A stretch of 64,000 nucleotides of DNA, taken from positions 62,001 to 126,000 of the forward strand of contig JAMLHE010000003.1 of NCBI GenBank assembly GCA_023957315.1, read 5' to 3'. The translations under genes and the position numbers were made by a program. Position 1 is the stretch's first letter; the number at the start of each line of letters is the position of its first letter. Under the pieces are notes generated by a model. That model was not told the DNA's origin. It did not search any database and saw only the letters and a program-made list of their open reading frames with translations. Of the stretch, positions 8,855-17,675 are shown piece after piece. This stretch comes from Candidatus Kapaibacterium sp. (GTDB lineage Bacteria > Bacteroidota > Ignavibacteria > Kapaibacteriales > UBA2268).

Positions 8855-10473
8855 CTTTTTCTGGCTGCTAACAAATCTATTATTTCTTTGGATTTGAGCG
8901 ATGCACGTTGGACGAGTTCATCGGCTTCTTTCGTTTTTATGGCTTTAAACTCAGCATCTTTGATGCCGTCCATATTTATCATAACGTTTCTCCATGCACC
9001 CCAAATGCCTGTTTCGAGGGCTTTGGCGCCAACTTCTATGTCAGATTTCGAGCTAATATTGCCATATTTTGCTGTTTCGAGCATTGCTTCCCAAGCTGAA
9101 TCGGCAAATCTCATAGTATTCAAAGGCACTTCGATAGCCGATTTCAAACCTTTTTGCATAGCTGCAATTCGTTCGGCTTTTTCTTCATCAGTGCCTTTAG
9201 GCATTCTGAGCGCTTCCATGTAATCGCCAAAAGCGTTTGTATCAGCATCAATCATTGGAATAAGTTCGCGGCTTACTTTCAGAAGATTTGGAATAATCTC
9301 CCTCATTTTGTCGTCGAGATGCTCAAATTTTCTGAAACCGTAAGTCAACTGTGCAACCATACAACCCAAAGCGGCACCAATAGCAGCAATTGCCGCAGAT
9401 GCCGAACCACCGCCCGGAGCAGAAGTTCTTGCCGCAATTGATTCCACGAAATCGCGGACGCTCAAATTTGCCAAAGGTTCATCTTTTTTCTCATCAATCA
9501 TGTACTCTATTACGCGCTTTTTAGGGTCGAATTGAGCAATGGAATTCAGTCCCAATCTGTCAATCACGAGCTTGATTTTTTGCTCATCTTCGAGTATGAA
9601 GAGGTTTTCCTTTTCGATGTAATATTCAGCTGACATCAACATAGCCTCCAAGGGAACAAGCCCGACCATTTCCGAGCCTGCAATGCCGACTTTGAGGATT
9701 TCTGCTTCTTTTTTGGCTTCCTCAAATGCTATATGAATCGGCGTGACTTTGTAATTTGTGAGATTAATCGAAATTTGAGCCATGCCGTATTCCTCAACAA
9801 ACCAGCCCAAAGCCTTCACTTCTTTCAATTTGCCGGGTTCGCCTTCTCCCCTGCCTGCTTCACGAAGATTGAGTGCAATGCGGTGAGCCTGATTGTGTGT
9901 GCCGAGTACGTTCACATTGTAAGCAATCAGGAAAAATCTCGCACCTGTGACTGTTGCGCCCCATTTGGGGATAAATTCCGCAGGTCCGTAATCCGGCTTC
10001 CATTCGGGCAATTTGATTTTCTTCGCAAAGCCTTCGTATTCTCCCTGACGTATTTGTGGCAAAGTTTTGCGGTGTTCTTGAGTTGAGGCATATTCGTACA
10101 AATAAATCGGGATTCCGAGCTCTGTAGAAGCATTTTCAGCAAAACGCTTGGCACAATCAACACAATCTTCCATCGTGGCACCACGAACCGGAATGAATGG
10201 ACAAACGTCCAATGCACCCATTCGCGGATGCTCGCCTGTTTGTTTGCTCATGTCAATTAGTTTATGTGCAACTCTTGCAGCTGCCAATGCACCTTCGACA
10301 ACGCTGACTTCATCACCTACGAAAGTATAGACAGTGCGATTTGTGGAATAGCCCGGGTCAACATCGAGCAGTGTGACGCCCTCAGTTTGCCTGATAGCTT
10401 CAGCAATAGCTTCAATTATTTCTTTATTTCGTCCTTCAGAAAAATTCGGAACACATTCGATTATTTTTTTCAT
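8851..10473 (-). CDS. ftcD: Bifunctional glutamate formimidoyltransferase / formimidoyl-THF cyclodeaminase
   Basis: A 540-residue fused FTCD. The formiminotransferase domain begins with ECVPNFSEGRN and contains GEHPRMGALDVCPFIPV (His and metal/folate site). The cyclodeaminase domain starts near residue 345 and contains AARTSAPGGGSASAAIAAIG. The enzyme moves the formimino group of formiminoglutamate to tetrahydrofolate and releases ammonia, the end of histidine degradation. The start at 10473 (MKKIIE) is chosen over an in-frame start at 10503. No hutH, hutU or hutI lies nearby, so a role in one-carbon/folate salvage is equally possible. Confidence 0.93.
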   Translation of the reverse strand: MKKIIECVPNFSEGRNKEIIEAIAEAIRQTEGVTLLDVDPGYSTNRTVYTFVGDEVSVVEGALAAARVAHKLIDMSKQTGEHPRMGALDVCPFIPVRGATMEDCVDCAKRFAENASTELGIPIYLYEYASTQEHRKTLPQIRQGEYEGFAKKIKLPEWKPDYGPAEFIPKWGATVTGARFFLIAYNVNVLGTHNQAHRIALNLREAGRGEGEPGKLKEVKALGWFVEEYGMAQISINLTNYKVTPIHIAFEEAKKEAEILKVGIAGSEMVGLVPLEAMLMSAEYYIEKENLFILEDEQKIKLVIDRLGLNSIAQFDPKKRVIEYMIDEKKDEPLANLSVRDFVESIAARTSAPGGGSASAAIAAIGAALGCMVAQLTYGFRKFEHLDDKMREIIPNLLKVSRELIPMIDADTNAFGDYMEALRMPKGTDEEKAERIAAMQKGLKSAIEVPLNTMRFADSAWEAMLETAKYGNISSKSDIEVGAKALETGIWGAWRNVMINMDGIKDAEFKAIKTKEADELVQRASLKSKEIIDLLAARKS

Positions 10474-10506
10474 TGATTTTTTCCATTTTGTTAAAAAGTA
10501 CAATTA

Positions 10507-10514
10507 CAAAATTA
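10507..10514 (-). promoter_or_regulatory. -7 element for ftcD
   Basis: On the minus strand TAATTTTG matches the Bacteroidetes -7 consensus TAnnTTTG, 33 bases before the ftcD ATG. I see no good TTTG -33 element at the right distance, so this is a partial match. Confidence 0.4.
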
Positions 10515-10564
10515 AGAAATATTATTTCTACTTATGCCATTGCTTGTAGTATAAATCTTTTGAG

Positions 10565-10595
10565 TTTGTTTATTTTGTACATCTTGTTATATTTG
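10565..10595 (+). promoter_or_regulatory. Bacteroidetes-type promoter for the ankyrin gene
   Basis: TTTG (10565-10568), a 19-base spacer and TATATTTG (10588-10595) match the Bacteroidetes sigma-A consensus perfectly. The -7 box ends 25 bases before the ATG at 10621, and AAAAAGGAAAA serves as ribosome binding site. Confidence 0.8.
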
Positions 10596-10620
10596 TATAT
10601 TCACATTAAAAAGGAAAATT

Positions 10621-11706
10621 ATGAAACTGAAAATGTTTTGCAAAATCTGCCTATACTTGGCATCCTTTTTCATTTTATTTACTCCACTGCTCAGTTCTGA
10701 TTTGAATCAAAAACTTGTAGAAGCAGCCTATGAAGGTAATTTAATCGAAGTCGAAAGATTGATTGATTTAGGTGCTGATGTTCATTCTAAAGATAAAATG
10801 GGCGAGACTGCCCTAATGAAGGCAAGCAAGTTTGGAAACACTGAAATAGTAAAACTTCTTTTGGAAAAAGGTGCAGATGTTAACTCTACCGATAATGATG
10901 GAGTGACATCGCTTTTTAAGGCATGTAGACATCTAAATTTAGAAATTGTCAAGTTTTTGATAAAAAATGGAGCCGAAGTGAATACTTCAACTAATTTGGG
11001 TTGGACACCGCTCCATGAGGCAAGCAACTGGGGACGTATAGAAACTGTTAAGCTATTACTGCTAAAAGGAGCTAATATAAATGCTAAAGGTGATGGTGGT
11101 ACTGGTGGTACTCCTCTCTATGCTGCAATCTTGAATGGACATTTGGATATTATGAAGCTTTTAATACAAAAAGGTGCTGATGTGAATGCTAGAAATCATT
11201 TCGGCAAAACTATACTCCATTGGGGAATTAAGAGTGGTAATATTTATATAGCGAAGCTATTGATAGAAAAAGGAGCTGATGTGAATGCTAAAGATGATTA
11301 TGGTAATACACCGCTCCATGAGGCGAGTAAGGCAGGACGTTTAGAAATTGTCAAGCTTTTGTTGCAAAAAGGAGCAAACAGAGCTTTCTTAATAAGTCAC
11401 AAACTAACACAGTGGTGGTTCTGTAATGATTATAATGATAATAGATGTATTGAAAGTGTTCGTTTTACTTTTGAAAATAAATCGTTTTCTCACATTTCAA
11501 GCATTACTTTAATGTTAACAATCGAATGTAACGAAAATGTGATTTATAAGAAAAAACACACTGTAAGTATAGATTTAGCTCATGGAGAAGTTGGTACATG
11601 CAGAACGTTCAATCTCGCTAATGATGTTTGGGCTTGCTCGGATTATGATTTTAATGATAATAAAGAGAATATCAAAATTCATGTTGATGTCTTATCGGTT
11701 AAGTAG
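10621..11706 (+). CDS. Secreted ankyrin-repeat protein
   Basis: A 361-residue protein. An N-terminal hydrophobic stretch (about residues 5-25) looks like a signal peptide. Seven ankyrin repeats of 33 residues follow (about 28-257), each with the GxTPLHEAS...VKLLLxKGADVNA pattern; repeat 4 has a two-residue glycine insertion. The last ~105 residues have no recognised domain and are rich in aromatic and beta-type sequence with four cysteines. Ankyrin repeats bind protein partners, so a periplasmic or secreted binding role is inferred. The gene stands alone with its own promoter. Confidence 0.85.
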   Translation: MKLKMFCKICLYLASFFILFTPLLSSDLNQKLVEAAYEGNLIEVERLIDLGADVHSKDKMGETALMKASKFGNTEIVKLLLEKGADVNSTDNDGVTSLFKACRHLNLEIVKFLIKNGAEVNTSTNLGWTPLHEASNWGRIETVKLLLLKGANINAKGDGGTGGTPLYAAILNGHLDIMKLLIQKGADVNARNHFGKTILHWGIKSGNIYIAKLLIEKGADVNAKDDYGNTPLHEASKAGRLEIVKLLLQKGANRAFLISHKLTQWWFCNDYNDNRCIESVRFTFENKSFSHISSITLMLTIECNENVIYKKKHTVSIDLAHGEVGTCRTFNLANDVWACSDYDFNDNKENIKIHVDVLSVK

Positions 11707-11760
11707 CTTATTCTTACAAATTCTAAATACCTCAGTCCCTCCTACGTCTTTATATTAACT

Positions 11761-11792
11761 TTTGCTCAAGATGCAAAATAGAGTTACTTTTG
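11761..11792 (+). promoter_or_regulatory. Bacteroidetes-type promoter for the panD operon
   Basis: TTTG (11761-11764), a 20-base spacer and TACTTTTG (11785-11792) match TTTG/TAnnTTTG exactly. The panD start codon at 11829 lies 36 bases downstream. Confidence 0.8.
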
Positions 11793-11828
11793 TTTCTCGT
11801 ACCATAACAAATTAAAAAAGGTATTGAA

Positions 11829-12212
11829 TTGTTAAGAAATTTTTTAAAATCGAAGATTCACCAAGCTACTATAACCCAAGCGGAATTATATTACGAAGGT
11901 AGTTTGACAATTGATATTGAATTGATGGAAACAGCCGACATCCGCCCTTACGAGAAGGTTGCGGTGGTTGATATAAATAATGGCGAAAGATTCGAAACTT
12001 ACGTGATTCCGGGCAAACGCGGCACGGGTGTAATGTGTGTCAATGGTGCAGCAGCCCGCTTAGTATCTGTCGGTGATTTGATTATCGTCATGAGCTACTG
12101 CCAGTTGAATGCCGAAGAAATCGAAAACTATAAGCCACTTGTGGTATTGTTAGACAGAGAAAACCACATCAAGCAAATTTCGCATTTAATCACAAACGAA
12201 TTAGGCGAATGA
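11829..12212 (+). CDS. panD: Aspartate 1-decarboxylase
   Basis: A 127-residue pyruvoyl-dependent PanD, which makes beta-alanine for pantothenate. The proenzyme self-cleaves at the Gly-Ser of YEGSLTID (Ser about residue 25), and the fold motifs RGTGVMCVNGAAARL and GDLIIVMSY are present. The start is TTG at 11829: AAGG lies 7 bases before it and the N-terminus LRNFLKSKIHQA aligns with the family. It overlaps the next gene by 4 bases (ATGA). panC lies 16 kb away in a different operon. Confidence 0.95.
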   Translation: MLRNFLKSKIHQATITQAELYYEGSLTIDIELMETADIRPYEKVAVVDINNGERFETYVIPGKRGTGVMCVNGAAARLVSVGDLIIVMSYCQLNAEEIENYKPLVVLLDRENHIKQISHLITNELGE

Positions 12213-12985
12213 CAAGGAATCTATCTACCATTGTGCTTGCTGCAGGTAAGGGCAAGCGTATGCTCAATCCCGAATTACCCAAAGTTCTGACCAAACTACA
12301 AAACAAAGCATTGATTGATTATGTGCTTGAGTTAATCCAAGACCTCAATCCCGAAAAATCTGTGATTGTGGTTGGTTTCCAAAAAGACCAAGTCATCGAA
12401 CACATCAAAAATTTAAACTTCCCGAATATTGAATTTGCCGAACAAAAAGAGCAACTCGGCACAGGTCACGCAGTAATGTCAGCATATGACAATCTTGTCG
12501 ATTTCAACGGCGATGTGCTTATTCTTGCCGGAGATGTACCTATGATGCGTACTTCTACGATTCGGAAATTTATTAATCTGCACACTGAAGCCGCTTCAAG
12601 AGTTTCGGTTCTTTCTACAGATGCCCCAAATCCGACAGGATATGGACGCATAATAAGAGATTCGGCAGATAGTTTTATCAAAATCGTCGAAGAAAAAGAC
12701 GCCGACACTGAGCAAAAACTCGTTAAAGAGATAAATAGCGGAATCTTCCTCGTGGACAGCAAATTGCTATTCGACGCGCTCCAAAAAATTGGCAACAAAA
12801 ATGCCCAAAATGAATATTATTTGACCGATATCATCCAAATTTTGCGAGATGAGGGCGAATCGGTTCATGCAATAAATTGTTCGGATTTTGCAGAATTGCA
12901 AGGTATCAATACTTTGGAAGATTTGCTTCGCGCCGAACAAATTTTACAACATTTAAAACAAACAATGGAAAACGACAATGTATAA
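12209..12985 (+). CDS. GlmU-like uridylyltransferase domain protein (no acetyltransferase domain)
   Basis: A 258-residue nucleotidyltransferase with the GlmU N-terminal signature LAAGKGKRM followed by LPKVL, then EQLGTGHAV and LAGDVPM. It should make UDP-GlcNAc from GlcNAc-1-P and UTP, or act on a related sugar phosphate. Canonical GlmU is about 450 residues with a C-terminal left-handed beta-helix acetyltransferase; here the ORF ends after the pyrophosphorylase domain. A separate acetyltransferase would then be needed elsewhere. It is translationally coupled to panD and overlaps gpmA by 8 bases. Confidence 0.82.
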   Translation: MTRNLSTIVLAAGKGKRMLNPELPKVLTKLQNKALIDYVLELIQDLNPEKSVIVVGFQKDQVIEHIKNLNFPNIEFAEQKEQLGTGHAVMSAYDNLVDFNGDVLILAGDVPMMRTSTIRKFINLHTEAASRVSVLSTDAPNPTGYGRIIRDSADSFIKIVEEKDADTEQKLVKEINSGIFLVDSKLLFDALQKIGNKNAQNEYYLTDIIQILRDEGESVHAINCSDFAELQGINTLEDLLRAEQILQHLKQTMENDNV

Positions 12986-13724
12986 GTTAGTATTAGTACG
13001 ACACGGCGAAAGCACCTGGAATCAGGAAAACAGATTTACCGGTTGGGTTGATGTGGATTTGACCGAAAAAGGTCGGACAGAAGCCCTCACTGCAGCCCAT
13101 ATGCTGAAAGAATCTGGATTAACATTCGATGTGGCTTACACATCGGTACTCAAAAGAGCTGTCCGCACACTTTGGACAATTTTGGACGAGATGGATTTGC
13201 TGTGGCTTCCGGTAATCAGGGATTGGAGATTGAACGAACGTCATTACGGCGCTTTGCAAGGATTGAACAAATCCGATATGGCAAAACAATATGGTGAAGA
13301 GCAAGTTTTGATATGGCGTCGCAGCTATGATACTCCTCCGCCTGCACTCGACGAAAGTCACGAGTATTATCCGGGTCACGACCGCCGCTATGCTAATGTT
13401 CCGCAAAATCTGCTCCCAAAAGGTGAATGCCTCAAAGACACAGTCGAACGCGTGTTGCCACTTTGGAATGATATATTAGTTCCGGAAATCAAGTCCGGTA
13501 AACGCTTAATCATCGCTGCTCATGGAAATTCTTTAAGAGCAATGGTAAAAATGTTGGATAAAATGCCCGATGACGAAATTTTGAAATTTAATGTCCCAAC
13601 CGGGATACCGCTTGTATATGATTTGGACGAAAACTTGCAACCAATAAAAAGAGAGTTTCTCGCAGATGAAGAAACCCTCAAAAAAGCTATGGAAAGCGTA
13701 GCTAACCAAGGCAAAGCAAAATAA
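12978..13724 (+). CDS. gpmA: 2,3-bisphosphoglycerate-dependent phosphoglycerate mutase
   Basis: A 248-residue dPGM of glycolysis and gluconeogenesis. The catalytic histidine lies in [10 protein letters not shown], the family motifs [26 protein letters not shown] and RRSYDTPPP follow, and the second catalytic His is in [10 protein letters not shown]. Length is normal. It ends the panD operon, followed by a hairpin between convergent genes. Confidence 0.95.
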   Translation: MYKLVLVRHGESTWNQENRFTGWVDVDLTEKGRTEALTAAHMLKESGLTFDVAYTSVLKRAVRTLWTILDEMDLLWLPVIRDWRLNERHYGALQGLNKSDMAKQYGEEQVLIWRRSYDTPPPALDESHEYYPGHDRRYANVPQNLLPKGECLKDTVERVLPLWNDILVPEIKSGKRLIIAAHGNSLRAMVKMLDKMPDDEILKFNVPTGIPLVYDLDENLQPIKREFLADEETLKKAMESVANQGKAK

Positions 13725-13732
13725 TCAATAAT

Positions 13733-13761
13733 CCCGTTCAGATTCGAGTAATTTGGACGGG
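13733..13761. terminator. Bidirectional terminator hairpin between gpmA and the STAS gene
   Basis: CCCGTTCA (13733-13740) pairs with TGGACGGG (13754-13761) with one wobble pair. It is followed by a T-rich stretch and sits between two convergent genes, 8 bases after gpmA and directly before the STAS stop. Confidence 0.65.
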
Positions 13762-14115
13762 TTAGATTTTTGTTGTTGCATCTTCTACGTTATCGTAAAC
13801 TCCAATGATGTCAGTAATTCTGAGCAAATTAAACAAAGATTGAACATTTTGTGTCAAACAGCAAATGCGAAATGATGCTTCTTCGTTCATTTTTTTAGAT
13901 ACTTCCAGCAAATGATTATACCCCGCGATCACCGAGCCTAAAGCCGAACTATCCATGAAAGTAACCTTTGACAAATCAAGTACAATTTTGTAATGACCTT
14001 CATTGATTAATTGAATCAACCCTTCTCTAAATTCGTTAGAAATGTTTACTGTTAGCTTCTGTTCGGCTATCAACAGTACAAGATAACCGTTTTGGCTTGA
14101 ATTTTTTACGAACAT
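13762..14115 (-). CDS. STAS-domain protein (anti-sigma factor antagonist type)
   Basis: A 117-residue single STAS domain. The signature LDLSKVTFMDSSALGSVIAG (about residues 46-65) contains the serine that is phosphorylated in SpoIIAA/RsbV-type antagonists. The start at 14115 (MFVKNSS) is chosen because GGAG precedes it by 7 bases, unlike the in-frame start at 14145. No anti-sigma kinase, sigma factor or phosphatase is adjacent, so its partner is unknown. It is divergent from the AhpD-like gene. Confidence 0.85.
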   Translation of the reverse strand: MFVKNSSQNGYLVLLIAEQKLTVNISNEFREGLIQLINEGHYKIVLDLSKVTFMDSSALGSVIAGYNHLLEVSKKMNEEASFRICCLTQNVQSLFNLLRITDIIGVYDNVEDATTKI

Positions 14116-14215
14116 TTGTATTCTCCAATTTATATTACAATGCAAAGTAGCAAAAAAATTTGTAATTTGAAAATTGAAATTTCAAACTTTTACAGCTGTT
14201 AGTTTAAATAATGTG

Positions 14216-14245
14216 TTTGAATTCAATTTATTTTAACTTAATTTG
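14216..14245 (+). promoter_or_regulatory. Promoter for the AhpD-like gene
   Basis: TTTG (14216-14219), an 18-base spacer and TTAATTTG (14238-14245) match the Bacteroidetes promoter with one mismatch in the -7 element. The gene starts 55 bases downstream. Confidence 0.55.
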
Positions 14246-14299
14246 AAATTGGTGATAAAACAAAATTTATGAACAAATTTATGCAGAGCAAAAGTAAAG

Positions 14300-14644
14300 A
14301 TGAGTTTATTTGAAGACTTCCAAAATAGACGAACTCGCGGAAATGAGTTAGTCAATTCGCAGGACTTTTTACCCTATAAGCGATTTTACAACCTTGATAC
14401 CACCGCTTATTCGGAAGGTGCACTCTCATCGAAATCTAAGGAATTGATGGGATTGGCTTGTTCATTAGTCTTGCGATGTAATGATTGCGTACTTTATCAC
14501 ATTGACAAAGCTATCGAATTTGGTGCTACTCGCGAAGAACTGAATGAGACAATGAATATTTCACTCGTAATTGGTGGCTCGATTGTAATTCCCCACTTGC
14601 GATTTGCCGTAGAAGCAATGGAAGAGCGATTAAGTCGTGGTTAA
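14300..14644 (+). CDS. Carboxymuconolactone decarboxylase / AhpD-family protein
   Basis: A 114-residue CMD-domain protein. The AhpD-type active site Cys-x2-Cys-x3-His is present (RCNDCVLYHIDKA, about residues 54-66), followed by the helix GATREELNETMNISLVIGG. Such proteins act as thiol-based alkyl hydroperoxidase partners or of unknown redox role; true decarboxylase activity is unlikely because this branch keeps the redox cysteines. No peroxiredoxin gene is adjacent. Confidence 0.85.
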   Translation: MSLFEDFQNRRTRGNELVNSQDFLPYKRFYNLDTTAYSEGALSSKSKELMGLACSLVLRCNDCVLYHIDKAIEFGATREELNETMNISLVIGGSIVIPHLRFAVEAMEERLSRG

Positions 14645-14668
14645 GTATATCGAAATTATCAAACAATC

Positions 14669-15085
14669 ATGAAAAGTTTAATATATATTATAGCCTTTAT
14701 TTTCACCTTTGCGAATTGCTTCGCTGAGGAATCGGATAATTGCAAAATACAGGGATTTGAGCGTCCAGCATGGAACAAAGCGGATTCAGGAACTAATGTA
14801 AGCGAAAGGTATAATCCCGTAAATCCCACGGTATTATTGCACCCCAACCCCACCGGTGGAGCATTCATCATAACATCAAAATCCACAGAGTTCGTTGCAG
14901 GAAGCATTTCGATTACGGATTTACTCGGACAAATCGTGATTGAAGATGTCAAATTTGAAGTTATCAATAGTGAATCAATTGAAGTGAGAGATGAAAGATT
15001 CACCAAAGCCCCACGCGGAATTTATTTTTTGAGAATTTTTTCGGAAAATGAGACAATCCAACTAAAACTTGTCAAGTTCGAATAA
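14669..15085 (+). CDS. Small secreted protein consisting almost only of a T9SS sorting domain
   Basis: A 138-residue protein with an N-terminal signal peptide (KSLIYIIAFIFTFANCFAEE). After a spacer of only ~35 residues comes a type A T9SS C-terminal domain. It contains VLLHPNPTGGAFII, ISITDLLGQIVIED and RGIYFLRIFSENETIQLKLV, the usual NP-x-G, L-G and G-x-Y-x-L-R pattern. There is essentially no cargo domain. It starts 24 bases after the AhpD-like gene. Possible roles are a tiny surface protein or a remnant of a longer cargo gene. Confidence 0.8.
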   Translation: MKSLIYIIAFIFTFANCFAEESDNCKIQGFERPAWNKADSGTNVSERYNPVNPTVLLHPNPTGGAFIITSKSTEFVAGSISITDLLGQIVIEDVKFEVINSESIEVRDERFTKAPRGIYFLRIFSENETIQLKLVKFE

Positions 15086-15236
15086 TTCTACCCTTAGAAT
15101 TCCCTTTCCAACGCCTAAAAATCACGATACACTATACCTATCAATGATTCCGTTTATATTATGATTGGATTATTTGAAATCCTGAGTAATTATATTCAAA
15201 AATACAACGAAACGAAAATTTAAACTGAAGCATTCA

Positions 15237-17675
15237 ATGTTAATATTCTTGCTTTTGATATTGTTTAGTACGACGGAAAGCAATGCAAAAGAAAATCTTT
15301 TTATGAAAGATACAACTTTTGTGTTTTCGGGCTATGTATATGACCGCGAAGAAGGTAAAGCCTTGCAGAGCGTGACTGTTCGGGTTGCGGCTTTGCACGT
15401 TGGCACATTTACCAAAAGCGACGGCTCGTTTAATCTGAGATTGATGCCCGGCAAACACACGCTTATGTTTTCCATGGTCGGCAGAGAGAAATTTATCATG
15501 GATATTGATTTAACAAAAGATTCATATACAAACGAAATCTTTCTCAAGAGCAGTTCGTCCATGACTGAAGCTGTCGTGGTAATAGCCGAAGACCCGGGCG
15601 AAAGAATAATGAGGAAGGTAAATGAACGGAAACAAAGCTTCAAAGATTCGCTCCAAACTTATACTTATATGCTTTATACGAAGTTTTCTGCGGCAACTGA
15701 TTCGTCAACAGCCGGCAGAAGCGAGGATAGAACCGATACCACAATAGTATCCATATTCGAATCATATTCAAAAGGCTACTTCAGAGCGCCGGACAGCTAT
15801 TATAATGAAATTATCCAAAGACGGCAAAGCCAAAATATACCCGCAAGTTCAAATTTTGTCACTTTCGGCACAAACACCAATTCATACGAAGATTTTGTAA
15901 CTATACTCGGCGAAAAAATTGCGACACCATTTTATCCCGATGCACATGAATTTTACGAATTTATTCTTGATGAAAAGTACTTTGACCCTGATAATCGAAT
16001 GATAGCGAGGATACTCGCCTATCCCGATAGCAAGACGAGAAAAATGTTCACAGGGATTTTGTTGATTGATACTTTGAATCTGATTCCGAAATATGTAGAG
16101 TTATCCCCTACTCAAGCCGTTCAGTTGCCTTTTTCGGCAATTTTGCGATTCAAGCAAACATTTACTTTAATTGATTCAAGTTTTGTCATGCCAAAAGAAT
16201 TGGACATTTTCGGTTCTGCTGAAGCCAATATTCTGTGGCTCATGACGCCCCGATTAGACATCAGAATTACAACTCGAGCCTATGATTACGAGATTAATCA
16301 GCCAATTCCCAATTCATACTTTAACCGTCGGAGAGTCGAAGCAGCGGCTACAGCATCTGAATTTGATTCAATATATTGGAAACAAAATGATTTCGGGCTT
16401 TTATCCCCAAAGGAAATTCAAGCGTATGAATCCATAAGATTGAACATGGAAAATCCGGACTCGGCTTTGAGACAAAATCTTTTCAATGAATATTTCGGAG
16501 TTGTGGCTCGGACGATTTCGAGATTAGACCGCAAACCATTCACCGGATTTGAGGATGTAATCTCTTATAATCGAGTACAAGGATTATATCTCGGTATGGG
16601 ACTTCGAACACCGCTTACAGACAGACTTGTAATGCAAAATAAGGTTGGATATGGATTCGCCGATGATGAACTCTACGGGCAGTCTCAGTTACAATATTAT
16701 TTTGATGAATTAGAGCAATTTTCGGTTTATTCATTAGTGCATAAAAGCTTGAACAGGTCTGATGAACTGTCGCAATTACGAAAGCCTACAATGAGTTTGG
16801 TAACATTATTCAGCGGAAGAGATTATGGTGATTACTATTACTCCCAAGGTTTTGAATTCGGCGTTGAAGCCGGAATTGGTCAATTGGTTTTCTTGCGGCG
16901 TGACAATTTTTTCCGCCCCAAAAGAATCAAATTGTATTTCAAATCGGATAAACAAATGAATGCCGATATCAACAGCACTTTTTCAATTTTCGGTAAAGGT
17001 GTCAGCAGGGACAACCCAAGGATAATCGAAGGAAATATGAATTCAATCGGAATGGAAATGAATTGGGATTATCATTCTCGGAGGAGATTTTCCGAAAGTG
17101 GTTTCCAATTAGCAGCTGAAATTTCAAATAAAGCAATCGGAAGCGATTTTGATTTCACGAGATTTCACGGCGCTTTTTTTGTCCGATTCCAAACAATGCC
17201 GTCGTGGCTCGCTGATTTCAGAATTATTGGTGGATATTCGATTGGCAAAGTGCCTCCACAAAAGTTCTTCAGTCTCGAATCATCTACCTCCGGAATAGCA
17301 AGTGCAATATCTCTCCGTGCTATGAATGTGAAAGAATTTTATGGTTCAGAATTTTTCATTGCGTCCTTTGAACATAATTTCGGAGAACTAATACCCGGTA
17401 TTTTGAGGATTCCAAGTGTGGCAGCATTTGGGATTGAATTCATTGCCTTTGGGCGATTAGCATTTACGGATTTTGGCAAAGATGCGATTTTTGCTTCTGA
17501 CAGCGTGAGTTCCTTTATACCGCCTACCACAGCATCAACTTCAGACAAATATTACTACGAAACAGGAATCGGATTAAACAAAATCTTGATTTTTTTCCGA
17601 ATTGACTTAACAGCGAGACTTTCGCAAAGAAGCAAACCACAATTCATTCTAACATTCACAAATGCATCATTTTAA
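15237..17675 (+). CDS. DUF5686 outer-membrane protein with carboxypeptidase-regulatory-like domain
   Basis: An 812-residue protein. A signal peptide is followed by a CarboxypepD_reg-like beta domain (FSGYVYDREEGKALQSVTV ... RTxxxG-type turn SDGSFNLRLMPG, about residues 28-105). Next comes the DUF5686 signature, AEDPGERIMRKVNERKQSF and the YTYMLYTKFS strand. The C-terminal half is rich in alternating aromatic/polar strands and ends in FILTFTNASF, with the aromatic terminal residue of outer-membrane beta barrels. These proteins are common in Bacteroidota outer membranes; the function is unknown. The stop overlaps that of the convergent kinase gene by 3 bases. Confidence 0.82.
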   Translation: MLIFLLLILFSTTESNAKENLFMKDTTFVFSGYVYDREEGKALQSVTVRVAALHVGTFTKSDGSFNLRLMPGKHTLMFSMVGREKFIMDIDLTKDSYTNEIFLKSSSSMTEAVVVIAEDPGERIMRKVNERKQSFKDSLQTYTYMLYTKFSAATDSSTAGRSEDRTDTTIVSIFESYSKGYFRAPDSYYNEIIQRRQSQNIPASSNFVTFGTNTNSYEDFVTILGEKIATPFYPDAHEFYEFILDEKYFDPDNRMIARILAYPDSKTRKMFTGILLIDTLNLIPKYVELSPTQAVQLPFSAILRFKQTFTLIDSSFVMPKELDIFGSAEANILWLMTPRLDIRITTRAYDYEINQPIPNSYFNRRRVEAAATASEFDSIYWKQNDFGLLSPKEIQAYESIRLNMENPDSALRQNLFNEYFGVVARTISRLDRKPFTGFEDVISYNRVQGLYLGMGLRTPLTDRLVMQNKVGYGFADDELYGQSQLQYYFDELEQFSVYSLVHKSLNRSDELSQLRKPTMSLVTLFSGRDYGDYYYSQGFEFGVEAGIGQLVFLRRDNFFRPKRIKLYFKSDKQMNADINSTFSIFGKGVSRDNPRIIEGNMNSIGMEMNWDYHSRRRFSESGFQLAAEISNKAIGSDFDFTRFHGAFFVRFQTMPSWLADFRIIGGYSIGKVPPQKFFSLESSTSGIASAISLRAMNVKEFYGSEFFIASFEHNFGELIPGILRIPSVAAFGIEFIAFGRLAFTDFGKDAIFASDSVSSFIPPTTASTSDKYYYETGIGLNKILIFFRIDLTARLSQRSKPQFILTFTNASF

